From Megamerina dolium (Eukaryota; Arthropoda; Insecta; Diptera; Megamerinidae): a stretch of DNA of 64,000 bases. The stretch is taken from contig OY978526.1 of the NCBI GenBank assembly GCA_963854835.1, positions 76,976,418 through 77,040,417 of the forward strand, read 5' to 3'. Positions 11,640 through 24,004 of this stretch are shown here, one piece after another (the stretch's first letter is position 1; each line of letters opens with the position of its first letter). A model generated the notes under the pieces. That model was not told the origin of the DNA. It saw nothing but the letters and a program-made list of their open reading frames with translations, and ran no database searches. The position numbers and the translations under genes are program-made.

Positions 11640-12800
11640 CGCTTTTTCACCCTTATTTTTAATAGTTCTCATATAAGTATCTTAATGGAGCTAGTTTAAA
11701 TAGTGGGTAGGGGCTCTCCAATTTCTTGTAAAATTTGTTCTTCCTACAAAATTAATCTGCGTGTAAAATATAAATTGGTGGGTGCCGTAGCTCAGTGGTT
11801 AGTGCGTTGGTCTTCTGATCTGTAGTTTGTGGGTTCAATCCCCGGCTGAAGCATAATAAAATTTCATATCGAAGGGATTTTTCTTTTGCAAAAATTTGCA
11901 ATTTTTTCGGCAGTACAAATTTGCCAAAAATGTTTCTTAAAAGAGTTCTGTGACAAAACTAAGTTACAGTGATGCCACAAAGGTTCTGCCGTTCGGGACC
12001 GGCTAATATAAATAGGTCCCTTCTAATGCTGTCCACATTTAACACGCACAATAGTATTGGAAGAGAAGCTCGGTGGTATCAGAATGGGCCTTTCTGGTCT
12101 AAGTGTGTCCTCAGAGGGAGGGCAGCCACATAACCTAACCTAATCTATATCAAGTATCAGAGCATAGCTCGGCCAATTCGTGTAAAATTTTTAAAATCCG
12201 CAACTTTGTATGGGAGATACACTAACTAGTGGGCGTGGCTCTTCTAATTCCTGAGATACTATTAGCCACAACAATATTAACTCACGTGCCAAATACTGTT
12301 GTGCTAAGCAAAAGACTATCCAAGTTCCGATTTAAAATTAAAAAACATTTCCTCGCCTTTGTGTGGTAGCTACAATAAATTGTGGGCATGGACCGACTAT
12401 TTCTTGCAAAATTATTCCTCTGTATATTATAAATTTACATGCTAAATATTACTGGTGCTGGATGGATTATTAAGGGAATTGTAATGGGTTAAAATATTTA
12501 AGAATTTCGAGTTTAATCTATTTTAATGCTCCAGGTGGGCGTGGCGTTGGATCCATTATGCTCATTATCAATAACTAGACTAGGTGAGAGACAGAAGATG
12601 ATATGTAGGGGACGCTAATCAAGAATATTTATACAATACATTTCTATATATGCGGGGCTTCCTTCAAATTATTGCAGACATCTGATTGGAAAAGTCGAAA
12701 TATCGATTTTTGAAGAAATTCATATACCCGCAACACTATTGTCTATATCAAATTTGCTGTAGAGCATAGCATGGCGTTTAATTTTCTTCCACAATTTGCA
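11640..12800 (+). repeat. Degenerate tandem repeat with TGGGCGTGGC motif
   Basis: Blocks such as TATGGGAGATACACTAACTA, GTGGGCGTGGCTCTTCTAAT and GGTGGGCGTGGCGTTGGATC recur irregularly, and a relative lies on the - strand at 48660-49075. Both arrays adjoin the same 460-bp composite repeat, so the array is probably part of that element. A SINE interrupts it at 11779-12146. Confidence 0.5.
11779..12146 (+). repeat. Near full-length tRNA-derived SINE, CCTAA-type tail
   Basis: A tRNA-like head contains an A box (TAGCTCAGTGGTTAGTGCG) and a B box (GGGTTCAATCCCC), so it carries an internal RNA polymerase III promoter. The 3' half of a tRNA acceptor stem is absent, and the head runs into GGCTGAAGCATAA. 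The unrelated body follows (CAATTTTTTCGGCAGTA, ATGTTTCTTAAAAGAG, GACCGGCTAATATAAATAGG). It ends in GTGTCCTCAGAGGGAGGGCA and ACATAACCTAACCTAA. It is a retrotransposed, non-autonomous element mobilised in trans by a LINE, and not a working tRNA gene. Confidence 0.9.
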
Positions 12801-13130
12801 TGGGATGGCGTCACTGTGAGCCGTTGCCATTGCTGCTGTCGTCAATGTTGATGGTGACCTCGTCGTTGTCGTCTCTTTATATATACCTAGTATCAAGGTT
12901 TAGATTTAGGGATTTATATTTGTTGTTGCGGTTGTTGTTGTTGGTGTTATTATATTTATTATGATCAAATGTTTTTGTACAAATGTCAAATGTTTTTATT
13001 TCTGCTAAATTAACTTCATATTTCGTTAAAGAAAAAATGAAAAGCAAAAAAAAAAAAAAAACAATAAGCGAAAACAAAAAATGAAAATATGCTAGGAATA
13101 TATAATATATGTAATATCTCATAAAAAAGT

Positions 13131-13169
<39 letters not shown>

Positions 13170-14610
13170 CCTGTTTCGCTACTCTAATTTTGCCACCTCA
13201 CTGCCATACGCACGCACAAGCACTACCGAAACACATTTGCAAAATCGCACGCGTTACTCGTCGTTATATTTATGCATGGATGTACAATAAACGAAATTGC
13301 AATAACATCGGGTATTTGAATTTTAATTAATTTTATTAAGCTTGTAAGGAGTGTTTTAAAATTGCTTTGCTTGCATATTTAGAATTATTTCTAAGTAACC
13401 ATTTTTGTTTTCAACATTTTTGGAATAAAAAATTTTTTTTTTTGGCATACAAATAAATTGGAAATTTATAAAAAATTTGTATTTTAATTTTAAACTTGCT
13501 AATTCCTATCACTACAAGAGTATTAACATTTTATTTAAATTTCATTGTTTGTGAATTACTTGAAATAGCGAAATTGGGGGAGTTTAGAGACACAAAATGG
13601 TCTAAGGGAGAAATTTATAAATCTTTCGAACGATGAAATTTTCAACGAAATGCGTTCTAATCGAAATGAAGGTTTCTACTACTGTAATTTTATTTAAATT
13701 TGAGTATTTTGAAAGTAGAAATATTCTGTATTCTATATTTTGGAAAATCCTTGAGTTTTTTAAAAGTAATTTTGGGAAGTTTAGGTATTTATGTAAACAT
13801 TTTTTTTTTTATAAAAGTTAATGCTCGAAAGTGGAGCGGTGGTTGTTTATAGTGGTTCTTGTTCTCCAAGTCGCTCAAAAAATTTTACAAAAGTATTCAA
13901 TTGCTTATTACTGCAAAATCTTTTAACACTCCAAAATTCCTTAACATTTCATATAGTGAAACAACTAACATTAACAAATTTTTTTCCCCAAAAGCAATTG
14001 TTGCAATTTGTAGCTTTTTAACTATTCCAAAAAAAATCGCGTTTTTCTGAGATCTAACTCTTAATTAAATCTTGACAAGTATAAGCAACAATATACATTC
14101 GAATTAATCGGCTAGTAAACAACGGAGAACAAAAAAAAAAAAAATAATACAAGAAAACGATTAAATCGAAAATTGATAAAACTGAAAATATCGCATCGCT
14201 AAAAATGTGTTATGAAACGACAGCTGCCACAAAGTGTGTGCTTCAGTGTAATGACAGACAATCTGAAAATGCACCCCAATATTTATATTGATCACATTCA
14301 CAAGGGTACCGGAAAAAATTTCAATGACCCAAATATTGAACAAGTGCACTAAGGGGTTAACATTGTTTAATTGCTATCTCAGTGTAAACATGCAACCCCT
14401 AACCCAGTTAGATTTCAATTGTGAAGAGGCTCGCAGTGGTCAAGTTGAGAATTTTTGTATTTTCATGCAAAAGGGTATTAAAATAAAAATTTTTTTCGTC
14501 ACTAAAAAGAGATTTGTTTTATTTTTTTTTTTTACAACGACTACTTTTTCTAGATGAACTTTAGATTTTGTATTGTTTTTCTTGAAAAATAAGTGCAATA
14601 GCTGGTGACG

Positions 14611-14653
<43 letters not shown>

Positions 14654-15820
14654 AATGCACTCTGGAAGCTTCCATGTAGTGTTTCCATTGATTAGAAAAA
14701 TATTTTTTTGACATGTGTAGCCTTAAAGCAATTTTATTTCATATTGAGTATATAAGAAATACGACGACTGTATGCGTATGTGTGTACGGTTGTCTCTTCC
14801 GATTGTACGATTCACTTGTCGGCGGTATGTCGTCGTCGTCTTCTCTCCACCCACTACTGAGTACTACTAGTACATATCTATGTATATATATATTTGCTAC
14901 TACTCCTCATCGTTCTCTTTCTGAATTTAATGGCTTCACACAGCAGTTGAGTTTATGCGGTTATTTATTTTTATATACATACATATATTTGTTGTTGCTT
15001 TTGTTTACGGAAATCGTTACTTGAGAGTAGTAACATACACATAAACGAACATGCTTACTCACTTACTTGCTTGAATGTTGTATTGTGTTGTAGTTCCTGT
15101 TCCTGCCGCTGGTGCTGTGACTGCTGCTGCTGTTGTGGTTGTTGTTGCTCTTGATGTTGTTGTTGTTGTTATTGTTGTGGTTGTTTGTGTTGTTTGAAAA
15201 GTAAAAGCATCTTTTAATATTGGTGAGCAGGTCAAATATGTTTTATGTAATGCTTACGATACAGATACATACATATACATATGTATATTTAAGCTTTAAG
15301 AAAGCCCATCTAGACCACCCGACCAAGATCTCCATAACTCCCACCAGCGCCAGTTATTAACCTCTCTTTACGCAGTGGCGGCAAATATTTTAATTAATTA
15401 ATGGAATTTCCATTTAAAATTCTTTAAATTTTTCATAAAAGAGCATTCGCTCGCCCAGCATTATGATGAGCAGCTTTACGCATTGTTGTACATAAGCAAA
15501 AATACATTTCTACCTACGTAGGCATATATATATTTTTATGGCAGTTGAACAAAACAAAAAAATAAAATAAAAATTGGGCAAAACAAAAAAAAAAAAATAT
15601 ATGAAAAATTTGTTTAATATTTACGGTACACTCATATTTTGTTGGTTGTAAACAACAGTTCATAACGGTAAATAACAAAAAAGGTCACTTCTACGTGTGT
15701 ACGTATCTGAGTTGAGTGTAATACATATGCATGCATATTTCTTGTGTGCATGTCTCTGTGGGCCAAAGAGAGGTCTGGGCAGGCACAGAGTTTTAACTTT
15801 AAATTGTTTTGTTCTTCCAC

Positions 15821-15851
<31 letters not shown>

Positions 15852-16160
15852 GTTTTGATGCTTTCCTCAACGGCGGCATATGTCTTAAGTTATTTATATG
15901 GTACGCGTTCTTCTATCTTATTTTAATTTTTTCATTTTTTTCGCTTCCCAATCATAATCGTCTTTTGCTTCCTCTTCTTCAAGTTGATTAAAAAAAAAAA
16001 AACGAGAAGAAACCAGAAATAATATAAAACGCGCTGTCTAAGGAAAACGGCCGCACCGTCATAGAGCTGTGTTGTAGGTGGATGGTAGTTTGTTGTTGTT
16101 GTTGCGGCTTCTTCGTTTTGCTCATTTTGCTAACTAACGAAAGTTTTAGCTGAAACGTAA
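12800..16160. other. No gene seen; poly-T and simple repeats
   Basis: The stretch contains a (CT)n run at about 13134-13167, an A run near 13047, a T run of about 38 bases at 14611-14649, CTG/GTT tracts at 15110-15190, and a (GTT)n at about 15824-15851. Reading frames here are AT-rich or simple-repeat translations. Confidence 0.7.
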
Positions 16161-16164
16161 TCAT

Positions 16165-16750
16165 ACAGTAAAAGCTCGTTGTTGGGAACCTCAACGAACA
16201 CTTTTGTTTAGTCGAAAAAGTTTCCGTCGTTTTTTGTATAGAAAAAATTACAATTTTTCTAGATTTTAAAGAGTATTTTGGGGTTCATTGGAGATAGAAA
16301 AGCGATTTATTAAAATAATACCATCGAAGTTTGCTGAAAAAGCTTGAGGTGTTTTTAGGGAGGGAAAAATCAACCATTTACATTAAAAAGATCCCTTACA
16401 ATTTTACAATGTGTATAAATAGTAGAAACTCGTTGTAGAGAATCATAAAAAGGTTTTCGTTAAGTTGAAAAAGTTTCCGCCGTTTTTGAATAGAAGAACA
16501 AATTTTTTTCTATCACTTTGAACTTTTTGAGATCAATCGCAGATAGAAAAGCGATTCATTACAATATTATTCATTGCAGAAGAAGCTCGTTGGTGGAAAG
16601 CGTAATTTAGTCGAAAAAGTTTCCACCATTTATTTTGCATAGAAGAAAATACAATTTTGCTATATTCTAAAGGGTGCTTTATGTCAATTATGTCAGTTAT
16701 AGATAGAAAAATTACCTTTGTGATCAATTGTATATAGACAAATTATCAAT
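16165..16750 (+). repeat. Three-unit degenerate tandem repeat
   Basis: The block AAAGCTCGTTG or AACTCGTTG, then TTTAGTCGAAAAAGTTTCC, then GTATAGAAGAA or similar, then GATAGAAAAGCGATT, occurs three times. Its GAAAAAGTTTCC cores lie near 16214, 16467 and 16615. The spacings, about 253 and 148 bp, are unequal, so the array is old. Confidence 0.55.
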
Positions 16751-18140
16751 TACAATATTTACAACTTGTACAATGTAGTACCATAGCTCCTCACCATCTA
16801 ATCGACAAATAACCGATACATTTTCCTTAAAAGTAAAAATTTGCAATGAAAAAATATTTGAAAAAGTTTAAGACAAAGCTCCGAAAAAGGTAATGTCAAC
16901 AAATACATCATTTTTATTTAGGTGAAATGTCGTCTGAAATGTCATCTGTCAAACTAGTTGTATGAATTTGTTGTAAACTTTTGGGACTGCACATTTTGTC
17001 AAAAAGCAGTATGTCTCAGATGATTTTGTATCCATTGTTCCTCGAACAGACATAGTTTCTTTTTTTTTTTCCATACGATTTATGGGCAAATAATTTGGCC
17101 CACCCTAAGATATTTGCAGTTAATTTTTTTTTTATATGGATAAAATTTATATTGTTCACTATTTTGAAACATTTAAACTGATTGCCTACTGTAGCATACA
17201 GTATAATCGAGCATATAGTAGCAAAACGACGAGTGCATACTATGACATCAGGATAGTCTTTAGTAGTAAGCAGCAGCAGCAGCAGCATGTAGTAGGTAGT
17301 ACGTGTGTGTAAAGTTGGGCGGTGAATATAGTGGAAAAATATTTCACAACAATATGTGTATAATTTATCATTTTAGTTGGTGTTGTTGTTGTTGCTGTTG
17401 CCGATTTTTGATATTTTTTTTCCCTGCATTTTATATCATTTTCTTCGTCTTCGTCTTGGTACTGATGGGTGGGTGGGTTATTTAGTAAGAGCTGAGACAG
17501 AAATAGGATGAATTTTGTTGTACCCACATAAATTGTCACATTTTGTAATTTGTTAGTGCTGCCATTGTTGTTGTTGTTGTTGTGTTTTTATGGTTTTTCT
17601 ACTCTTTTTATTTCCACGACCCCCCCCCCCACCCTACCATTTCACTTCGCTTTGGCACACTCGCGCGCTCTTTCGCTCTCACTCTCTCTCTCTCTCTCTC
17701 TCTCTCTCCTTGCAGATGCCCTTTAGTCGCCATTTTTACAGCGAAATGGTTTACACATATAAATTTTACATTTTACAATTTAATTTCCAAGAGAGAAGGC
17801 TAAAAGGTCAAATGAAAATATATAAAAATGTATACTACTAGATCTATAAAAAGCCAAAGCAAAACGAGACAAAAAAAAAAAAAAAAAAAAACCAAATCGA
17901 AAAAATAATCAAATTCAATTGCTGATTGCTGAAATATATACACATATGTATTGATATTGTTATTTTGCTCTTGCCGCTGATGTTTATATTTATTTTGTTT
18001 ACTGGCCCACTGCTGCTATTGCTATTGCTACTGTTGTTAATCTCTTATTTATTGCCATTCAATGTCCTGGTGCTTTTGGCACAAAATTCCAATCAAATTA
18101 AGTGAAAATTATTTGTTTGTTGCACTCTAAATATATACTT
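16750..18140. other. No gene seen; microsatellites and acceptor-like site
   Basis: The stretch holds CAG repeats at 17270-17287, (TTG)n tracts at 17385-17400 and 17565-17583, and a C run near 17622-17631. A (CT)n at about 17682-17708 ends in CTTGCAG, resembling a splice acceptor, and A runs lie near 17872-17890. There is no supported exon. Confidence 0.6.
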
Positions 18141-18141
18141 A

Positions 18142-19571
18142 ACGGGTGTTTTTATTTTAGACATATAGAATTTGGTCATGGTGACATCTGTCAATGTAAC
18201 TGTCAAAGTAATTTGTCTCTGATATTTATATACTTTAGTATACTTTCACAAATTTCCATTCAAAGATTTTACCCAAACAATGTTTGCGGAAATTATTTTC
18301 AAATTTTAGGCTCAGGGCGTCATAGTGACATCGTAGCGTCATCCAGTGACGTTTTGGACGTCAAATTTGCAGATTGTTGCGTTCGTAGTCGTTCATTCAA
18401 GAAGAGTACATCCATGAAGAGCTCTGTGTGTACCGAAGAATCCCCATGGCCCGATGTAAATATCAAAGTCCAGCTGTGGTATCAAATGATAATTTTGGCG
18501 TCGTTCTCAATAACTCTGCCTCTGCTGTATGTCCACAATGTTGAAAATGTTACCCAAAAATCTTGTTCTACATCCAAAAATATACTGTTGCTTATTATCG
18601 TCAATCATGAATCTTCATTACTGGCTCATTGGGTGCGGTTTGTAGACTGGAGGCTTCATCACCGACCCTTGTCCACTTAGTTATCCATTGGAATCGAGTT
18701 TAGCTGCATTTAGAAAATTTCATTAGTCTTTTCTGTTTTTTTTATTATTTATTTTTTTATTTATTGGATCCTTCCATTGGGCACGCATTCAGAAAATTTC
18801 GTTGGTGATATCATTTTTTCAGATATCTACGTCGCCAAAGTCTTTCAGAAGCTTCTTTTAAAACCAGCTTATTTGAATTCAGCAACCCAAAATCGGACAT
18901 TATCCTTTTTTTTTAATGTGGCGCTATGTATTGATCAGAATTAAGCTCTGGGTCTGTCTCTGTGTCTATTCGCACGATAACTTCCGTAATTATAGAGCGA
19001 TCGAGTTGAAAATTGGTATGTAAATGGTTGAAATAGGTTGAAAGTAAAACAAAAACAAAACCACGCCTACCTTCCATACAAAAATATATTGCTGAATGCA
19101 TTTTTTAACACTTTGCGCTCGAAAATATAAAGTTATCATGCTGAAAATTCGTGAATTCGACTATATCTACCAATTAAGATACATATTCCAAAATGGGCGT
19201 AATCAAATGAAAGTTACACTTACCTTCCATACAAATTTGTGCTTTTGAATGCATGTTTTCATGCTTTGCACTCGAAAATTTAGAGATATCAAGTTGAAAT
19301 TTAGTACAACTCGTCCATCAGTTTGAATATGAGCGTAATTGGGTGAAATGCACTCCAACCTCTCATACGAAAGTATGTTTTCGATTTTATTTTGTGCAAA
19401 AATGGGAGCTATCATATGAAAATCATGCCCACCTCCGGCACAAAAGTATGTATTTTTTAAAAAACAAATTTGGCTTTTACAAAAAAAAGTTGTTGAACTG
19501 GGGGGGAATCGCAAAGCGAACCATCAACACTGTGGGCCAATGCTTAAGTTATACCTATTGAAAACACCCGT
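18142..19571. mobile_element. Non-autonomous TIR transposon, 1430 bp, TA-flanked
   Basis: The left end reads TA then ACGGGTGTTTTTATTTTAGA. The right end, reverse complemented, reads TA then ACGGGTGTTTTCAATAGG. The first 11 bases are identical and the inner bases stay alignable (TAGACATATAGAA against AGGTATAACTT). TA duplications and a GGGTGTTTT end are typical of Tc1/mariner-superfamily elements. I cannot find an intact transposase. A long frame (18102-18680, +) starts outside the element and carries no catalytic motif I can recognise. The right half is a minisatellite (18930-19510). Confidence 0.7.
18930..19510 (-). repeat. Minisatellite inside the TIR element, about 150-bp units
   Basis: Successive units share CTACCTTCCATACAAA, a TTTGCRCTCGAAAAT block, TAKAGWTATCAWG or similar, a GAAAATTYG/GAAATTTAG block and ATGGGCGTAATCRAATGAAA. 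The reverse complement is the same family as the eight-unit array at 54240-55350 (TTTGTATGGTAGGTAGGTG, AATTTCAGCTCGATAACTTG). The orientation is opposite. Confidence 0.65.
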
Positions 19572-19572
19572 T

Positions 19573-20167
19573 ACATACATATTTCGCTGATTGCTTGCGT
19601 TGTTTATTTATGAGCTTAGATGATGTTGCAATACTTTATAGTTATTATATTTATTTTATTTAAGTATTCAAAACCTCATTGCGCCAGGCCAGCCTCGGTC
19701 TGAATGCCAATTCATATTCGACAACGACACTGTCGTGAATTGGTTTGGCTTGTGTTGATTTAATATTTAATCAACTTGAACAACTTTTTCGCTGCTGTTG
19801 CTGCTGCTGCTCCTGCTGCTAGTATATTTTCTATATTTCTCAAGTCGTCCTTTCATTACTCTCAACTTTACTATTTTGCTATTACTCCCACTCACATTCG
19901 CTAATTCTCTATACATAAACTCTCATAGATTCATACATATTTATGTATGTGTATTTGTATGTCGATTGCAATTAGCACAAATTGTTTTTCTGTTTGTTTC
20001 TTTAACACATGCCCTTCTGGTTGGTTTTTATTCCAACTGCTGCTGCCATTCTCTTATGTTTCATTCACTTGCGCCGCTTTGCTCTCTTCTAATTAATTTG
20101 TCCAACAAAATTTTTGCACCCAATCAATTCCAATAACAAAAACAAAAGCAAAACTACGACAAGCTCT

Positions 20168-20207
<40 letters not shown>

Positions 20208-22080
20208 ACCATACAATACATATAGCAGCACATATAAATATAAGTACACTCAAAAACTCCCATCAACGCATTACTAACTCATTCATACGTTCTCTCTATC
20301 GCTCTCTTACATTCTGATGGTACTGCTACTGCTACTGCTACTGCTACTACTACTCTATCTATACTATCCATTATACGCAACAATTAACCAAATAACCAAA
20401 TACCAATTCTAACTAACCAACCAAGCATACAATCAACTAACTAACGATGATCAACAGAACACTACCGCACTGTAGACACACAAAAAAAAAAAAAAAGCAG
20501 CAAATATAATAGCAATAGCAACATACACAATAGCAACAACACTCAATGCAATCACCAATGTTGTACTTCACTCATATTCATATTGAAGCACTTAAAGCGC
20601 GTTCTAGACGGACTTAACGTACGTACGTAACATACATACGTTTGTAGGTACACAATGAGTATATACTCATTCATAATAGCGGAATTGCCCTCATGGTCGG
20701 AATGGGGTTTGGGTTTGGATCCAAAACTAAGAAAGAAATCGAAAAAAAGTTGTTAAAAATTACTTTAAAATCTATTGAAGTGGTATTAAACGATAGAAAT
20801 ATATTTCTCTCTTTCTCTCTCCCTCTATCCTCTACCTGTCTCTATATCTGTCTATCTATCTCGCTTTGTGTGTATCTCTGTCTCTCTCTCTTTATCTATT
20901 TTTCTCTATCTCGCTCTATTAATCTAACTATCTCTATGCCGCTCTCTATCCATGAATATCTCTCTTTATCGACCTCTATCTCTCTATTGCGCTCTCTATT
21001 TCTATATCTCTGTAACTCTCATTATATATCTCTATCTGTCTCTATTACTCTCTCGTTCTCTTAATTCCTGTCGTCCCTTGTGGGGCATTGGACCTCCACC
21101 AAACTTTTGCATAAGCTATAATCAGAGAACTTGTAATACCAGAGAAGTCCTACTTTGGATTTTGAGCTTATTTCTGATTACAATATCAGGGTCAATTAAC
21201 AGAGTTGCAGCATACAGAGATTTTGAAGAGAGCAATACCATGACCAGAAGAGCAAATGCTGTAAATTAACATAGCTAATTAACATGTATTGTCTTTTGTT
21301 TCTACTTCGTTCCGGGTCTGCAAATTTCCATGGGATTTTTGCTTATTGTATGACACACATTGAAGAGACAATGAACAAAATTTTTGTTTGGAATCAACGG
21401 TGAGTTTTGTTGTTATTGTTGTAAAACTAAATTACTTGGGATTTTTTGCGCCCAAATAAGTTTGAGTTGGACTTGAAAACAAATCGTTCCTATTAGTTTT
21501 TTAAAAGTGGTTGACATCGCCACGGTCTTCTTTGTTTATTTGAGGGTTCTATGTGCCCCACAGTGTGCCACCTATTCAAATTTCGATATAGATGAGATAA
21601 GGAAGTTTTTTGCCATTGAATTGCCCTCAATGGATTGTAAGCTGCTGCATTGTCGTGAAAAAATGGAATTTGTCCTCAAAAATGTAGCCATTCGGGATTT
21701 TTTTATTTAAACGGTATAATAACTAAGCAAAACAACAGCTCGATGTTTTTAATTTTGCAGATAATTAGTGTATAAATCTTGGCTAATTGATTGCTGCTTT
21801 CACCCACAGTTTCACCTATTATTTCATGCATCATCAATACATTGAAATAAATACTTTGGATTGTGGCAAAACATGTCCAAAATGGCTCTGTGATTGCATT
21901 CATGGTTTAATATTAGCAAACGAGGTCCCCATTTTGAGAGAACTTCTTAAATAAAAAATTATATTATTATGCACAATATAAGTCACTATTTGTTACGAGT
22001 TTGTTCAGTACCCACAACTTTTAATCTTTCCGGAAGCTTAACAGTGTTTGTGCTTTTATGACCACATGTAAGCTCCGCAA
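19573..22080. other. No gene seen; microsatellite-rich
   Basis: The stretch holds a CTG/TGC tract at 19793-19818, a (CA)n at about 20166-20205, a TACTGC hexamer repeat at about 20322-20350, and a TCTCTATCTC-type pyrimidine tract at about 20805-21065. The tract at 21065-21270 is lower in simple repeats but gives no recognisable product. Confidence 0.6.
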
Positions 22081-22082
22081 TT

Positions 22083-22288
22083 GAGGGTGCCGTAGCTCAG
22101 TGGTTAGCGTGTTAGCCTTCTGATCTGTAGGTCTTGGGTTCAATCCCCGGCTGAAGCATAACAAATCGAAGATTTTTCTTTCGAACGGTAACAATTTGCC
22201 AAAAATGCTTCTTAAAAGTGCTCTGTGACAAAACTAAGTTAAAGTGATGTCACAAGAGAGAGGGCAGTCACATAACCTAACCTAACCT
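22083..22288 (+). repeat. tRNA-derived SINE, internally deleted, with target duplication
   Basis: The head is complete (GGTGCCGTAGCTCAGTGG, GGGTTCAATCCCCGG). The body then lacks most of its second half and jumps from GATGTCACAAG to GAGAGAGGGCA. The tail is CATAACCTAACCTAACCTAA. Flanking direct repeats AAGCTCCGCAATT (22070-22082) and AAGCTCAGCAATT (22289-22301) match at 12 of 13 bases and mark a retrotransposition event. Confidence 0.9.
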
Positions 22289-22904
22289 AAGCTCAGCAAT
22301 TCATTTTTCCGTCACTTCTGTCGATAATTCCACATTTATGAAGCCAACATTTGGTTTTCACTGCATCTTTTCCATCTTACGGTGCTTATCCCCATTAAAT
22401 TGCTGCAAAAACTAAGATTGCCCATCAATTTGGCCAAAATTTTTGAGAGATAACTTACCATGGATAAGAATTTAGGAATATAATTCATATTTTAATTAGA
22501 GACGCTAGCTTCAACGGTCGCTTAGGTCTTGATTCACCCAGAATAGTGAAATAGTGTCCCAATTGACATGAAATTGTTAAAAAATTTGCTATCTACATCT
22601 TTGCGCACTAATAAATTCTAAAGAAAGAAAAATTTAAAAGGCAAATGTCTTTGAAAGATCTAAATAAAGGGTGTGTGGTAGAGTCAAAATAAGTGTTGCA
22701 AACAAATTACAATTGATTCCTATTTATAGACAATTTCCCCTACATACACATAGGTACTGTCTATCTATGAAGTAATATGTAATAGTCATTCAACCTTACT
22801 GGTAATATCAACTCTATTGTATGTATGCTTGCAGGGCTTATGTATTCATTCAAGCATTAGAGATACCCATTACTCACGCACATTTTACACCTCCGCAGCA
22901 AGAG

Positions 22905-23969
22905 TAAGTAAGCAGCAGCAGCAGTAGCAGCAGCAACAGCAAGTTTATGCATAGAGGAGACTAGTCCAACCAAGTGTGTGTGTGAATGAGTTTATGCATT
23001 GCAATGTTGGCAGCCAACGGCATTTTGGCATATAGCAAGCCAACACACACACACATACACATTTGTTCGACACAACACCTCTACTCACTCACTCCATTTC
23101 ACCATACGTAGCACTTGGTTGGTGGTGTTCTCTCACACTCAATGCGCGTAACAACACAAGTACTACAATACAAATGTGCTTTAAAGTGATGCTTACGCGC
23201 TTGCAGGCTTGCATACTTGTTTTGCTGCTTACTTGCTTGCTTGTGGTATGGTTGCTGCTTCTGCTGCTGCTGCTGCTGTTGCTGCTGCACTCGAATGTAT
23301 GCAATGCACTATGTAGTGCTTGTTGCTGTGTGTGTGTGTGTTTGTGTGCTTGTTTGATTTATGATTTATATTTTTATACGCGACGGAATGCTGCTGTGCA
23401 TGTTTACGCATTACGCGCTTCATATAAAAGATATTGTTTTTTGTGCTGCTATTGTATTTTTTTGTTTGTTTGTTTGTTTCCATTTTATTATTGTTTTTAT
23501 GTAAGTGCACTATGATGTGCTGCTCGCTCTCTCTCTCTCTCTCTCTGTCTCTCATAAGTCTACTGCTGTTCATATTGTTTTTCTTTACATTTGTTATTGT
23601 TGTTGTAGTTGTATTTATTATTATTGTTGTTGTTGTTGCATGTTCATATGCTTGTTTCGTTGTTTCGCCTTTTTTTTTGTGCTCTTTTTCTTCATCTTTT
23701 TGTTGTTATTTGATTACATTTGTTATTTTTGCCATTGCGCTACTATTACCCGTACTATTGTTGCTTCTGCTGCTTACTGTTTGTGGTGTTGTTGTAGTTG
23801 TTGTCATTGTCGTCGTCGTCGTCGTCGTCCTCATCATGTAATATAAAAAAGTTACTACTTGTTGAGGGCGGCAACGTATGGTGAGTGTTGTATACATTGC
23901 ATATATACATGTGTATAAACCTATGCAACATGCATATATGTATGTTGGTCTCTGGCGTCATCTACACGA

Positions 23970-24004
<35 letters not shown>

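Noticed and set aside
11779..11855. tRNA gene (A and B boxes at 11779, 22083, 26711, 44734, 56989, 60148)
   Set aside because: The heads have pol III boxes but no pairing acceptor stem. They run directly into a shared unrelated body, and several have target duplications. They are SINE heads.
18102..18680. 192-codon + frame as a host or transposase gene
   Set aside because: It starts outside the TIR element boundary and has no recognisable domain or catalytic motif. The middle sounds protein-like but nothing supports it.
21065..21270. Exon or LINE fragment (WGIGPPPN-like frame)
   Set aside because: Simple repeats stop here and a frame is open, but I could not match it to any family or find splice sites on both sides.
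23063..23846. Several long frames with poly-Leu, poly-Val, poly-Gln
   Set aside because: They are translations of CTG, GTT, GT and GTC microsatellites in all frames of both strands.
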